A stretch of DNA of 48,541 nucleotides from a virus. Of the stretch, positions 6,826 through 15,999 are shown in pieces. The notes under the pieces were generated by a model. It did no database searches. It worked only from the letters and a program-made list of their open reading frames with translations, and had not been told where the DNA came from. Location of the stretch: IMG/VR virus record IMGVR_UViG_3300033273_000457, positions 1-48,541 of that record. One strand, 5' to 3'. Within the stretch, counting starts at the first letter, position 1; the number at the start of each line of letters is the position of its first letter. The position numbers and the translations under genes are program-made.

Positions 6826-9800
6826 TCAGGTTTTAATAATAGGAACTAGAGTAATGTATGCAGGTCTGTTATCGAAAGCAGTATTGTCACCAGAACTTTC
6901 AATATCGTGTTTGTGTCCAGCAGCATCTCCCACGTAAACTTCGTGTTTGTGAGAACCACCATTGTTGATACTAATAGGGTGACTATGACCACCACCACTT
7001 ACTGAGTGTCTATGACCACCAGCTCCATCGCAATAGATGCTTGCGTGACCAGTATTAGTGTTTCTACCATCATTTTGTGGTTTGTATCCAGTTTCACCCT
7101 GTCCATCATATCTAGCACCTCTTTGCATACCCTCTTCTGTGAATGAGTGCTGGTGTCCATTATCACCAACTCTGTGATTGTGGTGTCCACCATTACCTAA
7201 GTTGTGACTATGGTTTGCACTTGACGCATTTCCACCATGACCATGACTTCCCGCATTTGCTGAGTTTGCATTGTGTCTATGACCACCAGCAACCTTCATA
7301 TTATGACTGTGATTTGGTAGGTGTGTTCTTCTTAGCAACTTACTATTAGTTCCACCAGTTGAACCAGCACCATTTGCACTTAAGACAAATCTGTCCATCA
7401 TGTTTGGAACATTGTTTCCAACAATTTCTCTCAATGCTGCTGTTTGTGCAGCACCACCATCACATTTCTGATATCCAGAAGGTATTGTACCAGATGGGAA
7501 ATAGAAGATAGATCCTGTGAGAACACCAGGTGGGAGATCCTTAAATGCCATTCCAACTGCTACGTTAGAATCTGCTGTTAGAACCTGACCATCAGAACCA
7601 ACTTGCATCATTGCTGCTTGGTTATCTCTTAGACCGACAGGAATTTCTCCCTTTCTTTCCCATGCAGGGTCAGAAAGTAGAGCACCCTGTCCACCAAGTG
7701 CAATAATGTAACAGTTCATTCCTGATGGTGGAGCATCAACAAATCTAATTACATTTGTGAAGTTACCACTGGAATCTGTCTTAATGAAGTAGTCCTTGTT
7801 TGCTTCCTGAATAACACCACCAAGTGAAACAAGTAAGTTTACAGGACCAACTGGAACAAATGCTGTTCCAGAGTTTCTGGTGAGTGAGAATTCAACTTTT
7901 GAATCATCAAATTGTGAGTCAATTGAATCAAGGATGATTGAGTTACCAATTGGATAAGAACTAATGGTGATTGGAGCACCAGGAACAAATCCAAGAGAAT
8001 CAATATAATCTTGCTCAGTCAGATTAGTATCACTACCATCTGCTCTTAGGAAGTTAGTACCATCATTATCTGTTGGGAACTTCTTAATAAACTTAATAGC
8101 TCTTACATCACCATTAAAGTCACTGTTACCTTCAATATCAGCACCACCAGATGCAATGATATTTCCACTAACTGTAACGTCTCCACCAGTATTGACTGTT
8201 CCAGCAAAGATTGAATTTCCAGTAGAAGCATCAACAGTAAATTTGTTAGTTCCAACTGCAAAATTACCACTTACATCTAAAGTTCCAATGATGTCAGTGT
8301 CATTCATATGACCACCGACATAGAGGTTTCCAGCAATACCAACACCACCAGCAACAGTTAATGCACCAGTATTTGTAGTAACTGCTTCCTTAGTTCCTCT
8401 GATATTTACGAATGATGTATTGGAATCACTACCAATAGTAATTGTATGTGCAGAATTTAGTATATTTGCCTGGACAGGTGTACCGAAGACTGTTACAACA
8501 GGTGCTGAGGAATCTAGTATTCCACCACCAATTCTTAATTCACCACCAATAACTGTATTACCATTAGCAGCAACACTTAGTTTTGTTTCCTGGGAATTAT
8601 CCCAATCTTCAGAGTTGAATGATAGTGTTGGTTCTGGGTGTGCTAGTTTCCAAGCATAACCATCACTTGCATCAATACCTGCGTACCATCTCTGGTTGAT
8701 GTTGTTCTTATCATGTACCCAAGATAGTGCAGAATCACCGTCACCTGACTGAACAAGACTTAGATGTGTACCATTTAGGGATGTTCCAGCATTATCATTC
8801 TCAAGCCTTACAGTTCCTGAGTAACCAACATGAACACGTTGAGTATCGTTTGTTCTGATGCTGATATTACTATCTGCATCAGCAGTGTTAATGATGAGGT
8901 CAGAAGCACCCTTGTGAGTGATTCTTGAATCACCAACAGAACTTGTGAACTTATCATCTGCAAGTCTCTCAATGGTCAGTGAACCTTCTGGTTCTACATT
9001 TCCTTCCTTAGCAAGATTAGTTGTTCTATCATTTGCATGAAGTTGAATCTTAACAGCACCATCAGTGCTACCCATGCCTAGTTGAATGTCTCTTCCATTA
9101 TCAATTCTGGAAGTAATTGTTCCACCGATAGAAGTAGCATCACCACTGTTAAGGATGAAGTTATTTCCATCAACAATTAAGTTATCAATAATTCTAGTGA
9201 TACCAGAGTCTGCGTTTAGAGTAATATCTCCAGCAGATGTATCAATAGTATTGTCATCAGTAATTGCAATTCTGATATTTCCGAACTTAGCACCAATACC
9301 GAAGACATTGGAGTTAAAGTCTACTTGACCTGCAAATGTAGAGATGCCAGTTACATCTAGGTCATTGAGTTGTGAAATACCAGAAGCATGAATCTGAGTA
9401 TAATTTGAACCTAGTCCAGTTACAGGGTCAACACCAGTTGCAGTGAATCTTGCTGTTCTTTGAACAATAATATCTTGGAAAGTTACATTACCAAGACTCT
9501 GTGGTTGTTGGAATACAATTGAACCAGCAACAACTAAGTTCTCGACTCTAGAGTTTCCATCAACGTCAAACTTAAATTGACTTGGAGTTCCAGTTGTATT
9601 GACATGTAGTTTATCTACTCTGATGTCTAATTCATCTGGAGTTCTACTTACTAGACCCCACTGTCTCCACTCATTTCCTACTCTTACATGACCAATATAG
9701 TTATTGGATGGGTTTGATAGGAATTGAATGTCACCAACTCTTGGTGACTTAATAGTGGTTTGAGTTGGAGTTGCAATACCAACTGTAATCAGCTTGGACT

Positions 9801-12800
9801 GTGCAGCAGTACCCTTAATGAATAGGTCTTTTGTTTCAATACCATAATCAGATAGGTTAGTTACCTTTTGGGTAAAGTTGACAGGACCATAGAACTGTGA
9901 AGACTGGTTGTTATTTTCACCACCCTCAACAGTTAGTCTTTGTCTTACAAGTAATTCATCAAAGATACCACTAGAAACTGCACTAGACTCACCCTGTGAG
10001 TCGTCACCAGTATAAGAAAGAATTGGTGCATCAATAACTGTTTCTTCACCAGTTGCGGAACTCAGTTTCTTACTACCAGAATAGAATTCACCCAGGTCAT
10101 TCATACCTGTGTAAACAACTTGACCACCTCTTTGTTCCTTAGACTGAGAAACAATAACTTCTTCTTGAGACAGGATTCTATCCTGCTTTTGTGGCATACC
10201 AGTTGAGTAGTTACCAGGACCAAATCCAAGATACTCAAATGTGTGACCAGATGCTCTCATGAATGAAGGTCTTCTTACCTCAGTAGGTAGAACCTTAATT
10301 CTTCTTACAATGGAACCAGACTTAAATGTTCCCTTAATAGTTCCGAATTGACCACGAAGTACATCAAATGGATTAGATGTACTTGCAATTCTAATAATTT
10401 CAGAACCAATAGAGAAGTAGTCACCCCTTCTAACACCATCTGGGTCAGCAAAACTAATTGTTGAACTTAAATTATCAAAATCTAGATTGATTTCTACAGT
10501 TAAACCATCGTAGAAAGTACTTGCACGGGAACCTAAGTTTTCTTCACCAGATCCAAGGTTTAAAGCATTTGGTGCAATGGTTTTCTTGAGAATTTGACCT
10601 TGAGAAGCTTGTGCATAAACTGTGCTTCCAAATGATACAAATGTGAAGGTTGATAAACCAATGACTTCATTAACAACAGCATCACCATCAAAATCATTTG
10701 AGTTTACAATCTTAATAGCATTACCAGGTAGCAAACCGTGTGCAGAAGTAGTTGTTACCGTTGTAATTCCACTAGTTGGGTCAGTCATGTATGCTGAGGA
10801 GAACCCAACAACATCATTAGATGGAATGATATAACCTCTTTCACCATTTGTATTGAGAACAAATGTAGAGATTCCTAAAGGAGCATCGAGAATTAAGGAC
10901 TTTGGACCAGTTACCGAACGAATCTTATAAACGTCATTGAAAGAATCTAAGTTATAACCTTGAATTTCAATTGCAGTTTCAGTGTTATCAACAACTCCTG
11001 TTACTGTAACAACAGAATTTGTAGTACCACCTTGAATTTCTAAGGTATCTCCTTGAGTATAAGAAGAACCTGCATCAACTAGTTCAACATTAACAACTTC
11101 ACCTGAAGCATTTGTTGTTACTCTAGCTGTTGCACCGTCACCACTTGAAGATTGTGAAACAAGTTGCTTAGAATAGAAAATTTGAGATGGTGTGTATCCA
11201 GCACCAGAAGTAAAGGAAAGTGTTTTGATTCTATTGAAACCATGTTCTACTTCTGTTCCAATATTAATAGTGGTATTTCCTACTCCAGATAGACCAAGAG
11301 TTGTAATTGCAATACCAACCTCACTATTTTTAGTGAAGTAATCAAGTGCTTCTCTAGTAATAGAGTTTCTCTTATCGTTGGTTACAACACTACCAAGGAC
11401 TTCCAAACTTGCATAAGATGTTGATGCCTTAGGATTAGTATTAAGGTTATCTCTATCTAACTGTGGATACAGGTTAATAACGTCCTGATTGTACTCTTTC
11501 TTGTAGAGATTAAATCCAGCATCAGACGTTGGAGCAACATTAGACTGAAGACAAATGAGATGGTAAATACCATCTTGTCCATCTGCACCAGGAATATGTC
11601 TCTTAATCTGAGCAGTTCTGTAGATGAAGTAAGTATTACTAAATGCTTTTCTGGAGAAAGTAGGTAGTGCTTCTCTCTGCTGCCTCGTTGCTCTCTGGTC
11701 AATATCATTACTGAATGAACCAGGATTCGTAGAAACACCAGAAATTGTATACTGGAACTGCTTACTATTAATAATTGCTTCAACTTCAAAAGTACCATTG
11801 AAAGATGAAGTAATACCAGTAGAATCACTATTATTAGTGCTTCTTACTTTATTAATATTAACAGTATCACCTACACTTAAACCATGAGGAATCTCAGTGG
11901 TTAAGGTAACTACCTGTGCATTTGCAATAATAGGACCAGCAGATGCACTGACAATTACACTCTCATTTCTAAGTTCTGTTGAATCTGAGATGATATCATT
12001 AGTAAATGAAATACTAGTAATACCAACGTTATTTGATTCCTGAATAACATAACCTGCTTCAGGTGGTTTTGCATTAGTATATTCCTTAGGAATAACATAA
12101 CGAATCTTATAGATTTTATCGTCAATGGAACGATTATCTAGTTGTCTTTCAATGAATGAAGATGATGTCTCAGTACCTAGAAGTTGAGTTCCAATACCTA
12201 CAATAGCAGAATAAATTTCATTCTGAATGCCATTTGGTGAAGACTGCAAATACCAAGAAGACTCATTAGGATCCCACTGAATTGGATGTCCCAAATCACC
12301 TGGAAGTTTGTCTGAAACTCTAGATACTAAGGTGATAACACCACCATTGTTTGCAATACCTAAAATTGGTTGATTTGCAAGTGCATCATTTACTGACTGT
12401 GCAAGTTTTACTTGGTTTGGTCCAACACCTGAGGTAATCGCATAGTAAATTCCCTCATTCTTAAGACCATCTGGAACTTGACCAGTATCGGAGAATACTC
12501 TTAACTTCTCACCATTAATAAATTGATGACTTGCTGTTAGTGTAATAGTATCGTTAGTAATACTATTTTCATTATTTGACCTTACAACTGTATATTCTTT
12601 TCTAGCAGAAACACCTGAACCACCATTTACTGGCATCAGGATTGGTGATGAGTAGTTAGTCTGAGCAGTACCAATAGTAATAGTTAGGTTTAGACGGTCA
12701 CCGTCTTTAGCACCAAGTCTGTAACCGTCAACCTGGAATGCTGGTGGAACTTCTTCATTGTTTGCACCAGCAACATAAAGTCTAGAAGTATCTGCTGCGT

Positions 12801-14499
12801 TAATAATTTTTAATGCATCAAGAGATACCCAGGTTACTGGACTGTTTTCAGAAACAAGTTCTCTTGGTGGGATAATGTGAGTAATAAATCCAGTATCATC
12901 ACGGTTAAATGCTTCTGGTTTGAATCCAAGAGATTCTAGTGATGTGTTACCGAAGTTAGAGTTTGAGTTGGTGATAGACATATCACCACCAGTATCACAA
13001 ATGAAGTGATGTGAATAACCAATAGCAAAGATAGAAACTGCCTGAATGAAAGCATTATTAGATGCTTTAATGTGGAAGTTTTCGTAGTCTGGTTTAAATA
13101 CTGCTCTTGAGTTTGTATGTAGAGGTTTTAAAGGACTATTTTGTGGTAGAGTAGTTTCATCATAGAAAGCACCTTCATCATAGATGATGAAACCATTATC
13201 ATCTTTTTGTAGTGAGACACCAGTAAACTGTGCCACGACCATTGATTTGAAACCAGCAGCCTTATTACCATCAGCGTGCATACCGCACATACCGTATACA
13301 GAACGGAGTGAGCAGTTAAAGATGTATGGAGACGCAGAACTTACAGTATCTGAACCAGAAGAAACTGTTGCTGTATCAAACTCAGATACAGCTGGTAAAA
13401 CTTCTAGTGGTGATTCATTTGTTGTGAAGGTAAATGTATTGATACCAACAACTTCTTTAACAGTGAAGGAACCATTATAAGAGTCTTCATCAACACTAAC
13501 ACCATTAAGTAGGAATGGGCTATCTACAAACAGATTGTGAGGTGCTGTAGAACCAGTTAGTCTGTCTGCTGTAGTTACAGTGATGACGTTTAGGTCACCA
13601 GTTCCATCTCCGTTACCAGCACGAATACTAGAAATACCCAGAGGGTTTGCTTCCAGAGCACCAACAATTCTAAATTCATCAATAGATGGTTCAAAGTCAG
13701 TTCCAACTGGGAAGTCAGTCAGACCTCTACCAGTTACATCACCATATGCCTTTGCAACCTTGTAATAATACATATCAAGGTCAGTTAGGTAAGTTTGATA
13801 GTTACCTAGTTTGACCTTAGAAACACCATCAACATATGTGAAGGTGGTTAATTTATGGTGAGAGAAGTTTGGTACTACTCTAGTATTCTGGTCATAGTTT
13901 TTATAAACAGTCTTTGTTGGGTCTCCATCAAAGATAGTGAATGCAGTAAAATAACAAGTACCAGTTACATTAAGAATACTTGACTCTTCTACATTATCGT
14001 CAAGTGGGTCGGGAACATATAATGGTCTAATCTTGGTCTTTCTTAGGTCAAGACCAATGATTGAAGTACCTCTAGGAAGAACTGCACCACCAGCAACTGC
14101 GTTATACTTTCTTAAATCGTTTGCTGGGTCTAGAATATCAAAATTAGTATTCTCACCAAATTCTGGAAGGACTCTTTCTACCCATTCAGTTGGTGATACT
14201 CTTTCTTTATAAACTGCTTGTCCATTTATTTCTTCAATAGAATAACCTGGACGGTTATCAATATAGTGCGTACCAGGATAAACTAGAATAGTTGTCCTAT
14301 CAATCTTATCATTATTCTCACCTGCTTGGTAAGAAAATCTTGCTGCTTCAATAAGTGCCCTTTGAATACTCTTGAAAGGTCTCGTTAATGAGTTACCTTG
14401 GTTCTCAAAACTATCGGTAGCATCGAAGTCCGAAGGATTAACATAAAGAATATTACCTTCTGCGTTCTTAAGGAAATTCTCTAATCTTGAAAGAGGCAT
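6826..14499 (-). CDS. Giant fibre/virion structural protein with C-terminal collar domain, 2557 aa
   Basis: The N-terminal part (from about residue 18, ILYVNPSDFDATDSFENQG) resembles a beta-helix fold of the pectate-lyase kind seen in cyanophage structural proteins. The long middle has repeated beta-rich fibre modules, including GAGYTPSQ and GSSYTQGDTLEIQGG segments and blocks of the STFAGQVDFNSN kind. The C-terminus (from about residue 2325: FPSGTIPSGYQKCDGG) is a tail collar domain followed by dense HSH/HRH/HGH triplets and a final DNRPAYITLVPIIKT. It is therefore probably a long tail fibre or whisker. It is the largest gene in the window, and follows a terminator and a late promoter-like box. 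Confidence 0.8.
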   Translation of the reverse strand: MPLSRLENFLKNAEGNILYVNPSDFDATDSFENQGNSLTRPFKSIQRALIEAARFSYQAGENNDKIDRTTILVYPGTHYIDNRPGYSIEEINGQAVYKERVSPTEWVERVLPEFGENTNFDILDPANDLRKYNAVAGGAVLPRGTSIIGLDLRKTKIRPLYVPDPLDDNVEESSILNVTGTCYFTAFTIFDGDPTKTVYKNYDQNTRVVPNFSHHKLTTFTYVDGVSKVKLGNYQTYLTDLDMYYYKVAKAYGDVTGRGLTDFPVGTDFEPSIDEFRIVGALEANPLGISSIRAGNGDGTGDLNVITVTTADRLTGSTAPHNLFVDSPFLLNGVSVDEDSYNGSFTVKEVVGINTFTFTTNESPLEVLPAVSEFDTATVSSGSDTVSSASPYIFNCSLRSVYGMCGMHADGNKAAGFKSMVVAQFTGVSLQKDDNGFIIYDEGAFYDETTLPQNSPLKPLHTNSRAVFKPDYENFHIKASNNAFIQAVSIFAIGYSHHFICDTGGDMSITNSNSNFGNTSLESLGFKPEAFNRDDTGFITHIIPPRELVSENSPVTWVSLDALKIINAADTSRLYVAGANNEEVPPAFQVDGYRLGAKDGDRLNLTITIGTAQTNYSSPILMPVNGGSGVSARKEYTVVRSNNENSITNDTITLTASHQFINGEKLRVFSDTGQVPDGLKNEGIYYAITSGVGPNQVKLAQSVNDALANQPILGIANNGGVITLVSRVSDKLPGDLGHPIQWDPNESSWYLQSSPNGIQNEIYSAIVGIGTQLLGTETSSSFIERQLDNRSIDDKIYKIRYVIPKEYTNAKPPEAGYVIQESNNVGITSISFTNDIISDSTELRNESVIVSASAGPIIANAQVVTLTTEIPHGLSVGDTVNINKVRSTNNSDSTGITSSFNGTFEVEAIINSKQFQYTISGVSTNPGSFSNDIDQRATRQQREALPTFSRKAFSNTYFIYRTAQIKRHIPGADGQDGIYHLICLQSNVAPTSDAGFNLYKKEYNQDVINLYPQLDRDNLNTNPKASTSYASLEVLGSVVTNDKRNSITREALDYFTKNSEVGIAITTLGLSGVGNTTINIGTEVEHGFNRIKTLSFTSGAGYTPSQIFYSKQLVSQSSSGDGATARVTTNASGEVVNVELVDAGSSYTQGDTLEIQGGTTNSVVTVTGVVDNTETAIEIQGYNLDSFNDVYKIRSVTGPKSLILDAPLGISTFVLNTNGERGYIIPSNDVVGFSSAYMTDPTSGITTVTTTSAHGLLPGNAIKIVNSNDFDGDAVVNEVIGLSTFTFVSFGSTVYAQASQGQILKKTIAPNALNLGSGEENLGSRASTFYDGLTVEINLDFDNLSSTISFADPDGVRRGDYFSIGSEIIRIASTSNPFDVLRGQFGTIKGTFKSGSIVRRIKVLPTEVRRPSFMRASGHTFEYLGFGPGNYSTGMPQKQDRILSQEEVIVSQSKEQRGGQVVYTGMNDLGEFYSGSKKLSSATGEETVIDAPILSYTGDDSQGESSAVSSGIFDELLVRQRLTVEGGENNNQSSQFYGPVNFTQKVTNLSDYGIETKDLFIKGTAAQSKLITVGIATPTQTTIKSPRVGDIQFLSNPSNNYIGHVRVGNEWRQWGLVSRTPDELDIRVDKLHVNTTGTPSQFKFDVDGNSRVENLVVAGSIVFQQPQSLGNVTFQDIIVQRTARFTATGVDPVTGLGSNYTQIHASGISQLNDLDVTGISTFAGQVDFNSNVFGIGAKFGNIRIAITDDNTIDTSAGDITLNADSGITRIIDNLIVDGNNFILNSGDATSIGGTITSRIDNGRDIQLGMGSTDGAVKIQLHANDRTTNLAKEGNVEPEGSLTIERLADDKFTSSVGDSRITHKGASDLIINTADADSNISIRTNDTQRVHVGYSGTVRLENDNAGTSLNGTHLSLVQSGDGDSALSWVHDKNNINQRWYAGIDASDGYAWKLAHPEPTLSFNSEDWDNSQETKLSVAANGNTVIGGELRIGGGILDSSAPVVTVFGTPVQANILNSAHTITIGSDSNTSFVNIRGTKEAVTTNTGALTVAGGVGIAGNLYVGGHMNDTDIIGTLDVSGNFAVGTNKFTVDASTGNSIFAGTVNTGGDVTVSGNIIASGGADIEGNSDFNGDVRAIKFIKKFPTDNDGTNFLRADGSDTNLTEQDYIDSLGFVPGAPITISSYPIGNSIILDSIDSQFDDSKVEFSLTRNSGTAFVPVGPVNLLVSLGGVIQEANKDYFIKTDSSGNFTNVIRFVDAPPSGMNCYIIALGGQGALLSDPAWERKGEIPVGLRDNQAAMMQVGSDGQVLTADSNVAVGMAFKDLPPGVLTGSIFYFPSGTIPSGYQKCDGGAAQTAALREIVGNNVPNMMDRFVLSANGAGSTGGTNSKLLRRTHLPNHSHNMKVAGGHRHNANSANAGSHGHGGNASSANHSHNLGNGGHHNHRVGDNGHQHSFTEEGMQRGARYDGQGETGYKPQNDGRNTNTGHASIYCDGAGGHRHSVSGGGHSHPISINNGGSHKHEVYVGDAAGHKHDIESSGDNTAFDNRPAYITLVPIIKT

Positions 14500-14531
14500 T
14501 TTATATCCGCGTAAGAATACTAATCTTTTTC

Positions 14532-14539
14532 TATTTAGA
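14532..14539 (-). promoter_or_regulatory. Late promoter-like box, TCTAAATA
   Basis: TCTAAATA on the minus strand, 33 bases upstream of the ATG of the 2557-aa gene and just after the terminator that ends the tRNA cassette. It deviates from TATAAATA at two positions, but its placement fits. Confidence 0.4.
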
Positions 14540-14543
14540 CACT

Positions 14544-14570
14544 AAAAAACCCTCCCTAAGGGAGGGTTTT
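14544..14570 (-). terminator. Intrinsic terminator after the tRNA cassette
   Basis: On the minus strand AAAACCCTCCC pairs with GGGAGGGTTTT around TTAG and is followed by T. It closes the cassette that begins at the promoter at 15377-15405. The sequence is nearly symmetrical and could also work on the plus strand. Confidence 0.85.
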
Positions 14571-14609
14571 AAAGTCACACGGAAGGGATTGGTTCGGCAG
14601 TATCGCCAG

Positions 14610-14682
14610 AGCCTCTGACAGGACTTGAACCTGCGACCTGAGCTTTACAAAAGCCCTGCTCTACCAGCTGAGCTACGGAGGC
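14610..14682 (-). tRNA. tRNA-Thr (anticodon UGU)
   Basis: The minus strand gives a full cloverleaf. The acceptor stem is GCCTCCG/CAGAGGC with one mismatch. There is a D arm with AGCTCAGCTGGTAGAGC, an anticodon arm GGGCT-TTTGTAA-AGCTC with anticodon TGT at loop positions 34-36, and a T arm with GGTTCAAGTCC. CCA is not encoded. It lies two bases after the 87-aa gene and before a terminator, so it is probably cut from a longer transcript. It may help translate ACA/ACU codons, which are common in this AT-rich phage. Confidence 0.95.
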
Positions 14683-14684
14683 AA

Positions 14685-14948
14685 TCAGTCCTGAGGAAGT
14701 GCCTCAGGATTTTCTAGTTCTAGTGGATATAGTAGGGGATGACATTCTTCTTGCATAAGGTAACTAGACCACTTATACAAGTCTTCTGTTGTATATTGTG
14801 TTGTATTCTCTGCTTCAATATTCACATATGGGTCATCCTGGAGTTCAGGATCAATGTCATCAAATGTGAATGGAATACCTTGGACGAAATACATGTCAAC
14901 AATGATGTCATTATGGAAACAGTAATTGTTGGTAATCTTGTATTTCAT
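14685..14948 (-). CDS. Hypothetical 87-aa phage protein
   Basis: The protein starts MKYKITNNYCFHNDIIVDMY and is acidic, with a proline-rich end (NPEALPQD). It has no signal, membrane segment or known motif. It is the last protein gene of the cassette before the tRNA, with only two bases between its stop and the tRNA 5' end. It lies 22 bases after the 72-aa gene. Function is unknown. Confidence 0.7.
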   Translation of the reverse strand: MKYKITNNYCFHNDIIVDMYFVQGIPFTFDDIDPELQDDPYVNIEAENTTQYTTEDLYKWSSYLMQEECHPLLYPLELENPEALPQD

Positions 14949-14970
14949 AATACAATTATACTACGTTGTA

Positions 14971-15189
14971 TTATTTAGAGTCCTTGGGATCAAAAGTAAC
15001 AGGATTATACTTAAGATATTCAAAAAACGTCATCTTTAACTCTTTTTGAGTCATACCACAGTGTTTTGCTGCGGCAGGAAGAGTCATAGTACAATGAAAC
15101 AGTGCTTCATGTGCTTCCTGAACGTTTTCTGGTGTCGTTTTTACTTTTGGTTCAACCAAAGATGCTTTATCAATCTTGAGCAAGCTCAT
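14971..15189 (-). CDS. 72-aa protein with helix-turn-helix-like segment
   Basis: The C-terminal half contains LPAAAKHCGMTQKELKMTFF (about residues 37-56), which has the spacing of a helix-turn-helix: alanine-rich helix, Gly turn, second helix. The N-terminal third is basic and extended. This suggests a small DNA-binding protein, perhaps a regulator, but no specific family is recognised. Its ATG lies inside the end of the upstream 59-aa gene (20-base overlap), so the two are probably translated together. It is transcribed from the promoter at 15377-15405. Confidence 0.7.
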   Translation of the reverse strand: MSLLKIDKASLVEPKVKTTPENVQEAHEALFHCTMTLPAAAKHCGMTQKELKMTFFEYLKYNPVTFDPKDSK

Positions 15190-15349
15190 TCAACTCTCCA
15201 CGAAGTTCTGCAAGTTTTGCTTCAGCAAGTGCTTGAACGCAAGTCCAATAAGTTTCTCCACTGATAGGAAAGAACGTGTCAGTAAAATTTTCTGCCACAT
15301 CTTCATGCAGTTCACGCAACTCAGTGAGTGCGTCTCGGGTAATCATCAT
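15170..15349 (-). CDS. Hypothetical 59-aa protein
   Basis: Found by reading the minus strand: ATG at 15349, TGA at 15170-15172. The product starts MMITRDALTELRELHEDVAE and ends with a helical AELRGELNELAQD. It is mostly helical and acidic. It is the first gene after the sigma70-type promoter at 15377-15405 and overlaps the next gene, so it belongs to the small cassette with the HTH-like protein and the tRNA. Function is unknown. Confidence 0.65.
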   Translation of the reverse strand: MMITRDALTELRELHEDVAENFTDTFFPISGETYWTCVQALAEAKLAELRGELNELAQD

Positions 15350-15376
15350 CTAGGTGAACCAATAGTGTTCCCAATC

Positions 15377-15405
15377 ATCATAGCATAGTGAAATGGGTAG
15401 GTCAA
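15377..15405 (-). promoter_or_regulatory. Sigma70-type promoter of the tRNA cassette
   Basis: On the minus strand TTGACC (15400-15405), a 17-base spacer, then TATGAT (15377-15382) preceded by TGC (extended -10). It lies between the stop of the 189-aa structural gene and the first cassette gene, 28 bases before its ATG. This is an early-type host promoter within a late block. Confidence 0.65.
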
Positions 15406-15423
15406 GCTCCTTGTGCCAGTTCC

Positions 15424-15993
15424 TCAGTTGGCAAAGAACTGGATAGTCTCATTTTGAAGACTAACTTGGACTCTTGATGCTCTCTGTCCTTCTGTTTCTA
15501 CGTTAGACGTTTGTAGAGTAATTTCTTTTGATGCAGATTTAGATGCTGGGAAATCATTGTCTGCTGTAGGATTTTCCCATACTCTTGTATTGGTATTAAG
15601 AACCATGGAACCACCTTGATATGCATCAATATTAGTAATAACATTTCCACCAGAAACTGCGTTCCAAAAACATCTTAAATCAAATTCAAAAGATGTTGCA
15701 GTTGGAAATGCTTGTAAAAATTGTGCTCTATCAAGGTAAAAAGTTTCCCTACCACCACCAGTGTTATCTCCACCCCAATATGCAAAGGTGATATTATTAT
15801 ATCTCATTGTATTATCTCTACCCCATCCTAGGGTTTCATTTACACCCGTTGGATTGAGAAGTTTTGCCCTGATATCCAAGTCAGAACCAGCAGTCATAAT
15901 GAAATTAAAAACAAAAAAGTCACCATATGTAACTGCTGGGTCACGGAATTCACCAGAACGGAATGCTTTGGCAACACCAAATGAAGTAGGCAT
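15424..15993 (-). CDS. Putative virion structural protein, 189 aa
   Basis: A beta-rich, soluble protein starting MPTSFGVAKAFRSGEFRDP, without signal or membrane segment. It is the last gene of the fibre run before the cassette promoter, 6 bases downstream of the 833-aa gene, with no promoter of its own visible. Composition (Asn, Thr, Gly, Phe-rich) matches the neighbouring fibre proteins. Likely a fibre-associated or tip protein; no known domain is recognised. Confidence 0.6.
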   Translation of the reverse strand: MPTSFGVAKAFRSGEFRDPAVTYGDFFVFNFIMTAGSDLDIRAKLLNPTGVNETLGWGRDNTMRYNNITFAYWGGDNTGGGRETFYLDRAQFLQAFPTATSFEFDLRCFWNAVSGGNVITNIDAYQGGSMVLNTNTRVWENPTADNDFPASKSASKEITLQTSNVETEGQRASRVQVSLQNETIQFFAN

Positions 15994-15999
15994 ATCTTA

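Noticed and set aside
7000-7320. Dense HxH-coding repeats read as a CRISPR-like array
   Set aside because: The repeats are imperfect, unevenly spaced and in frame with the fibre tip; they encode His-rich collar sequence.
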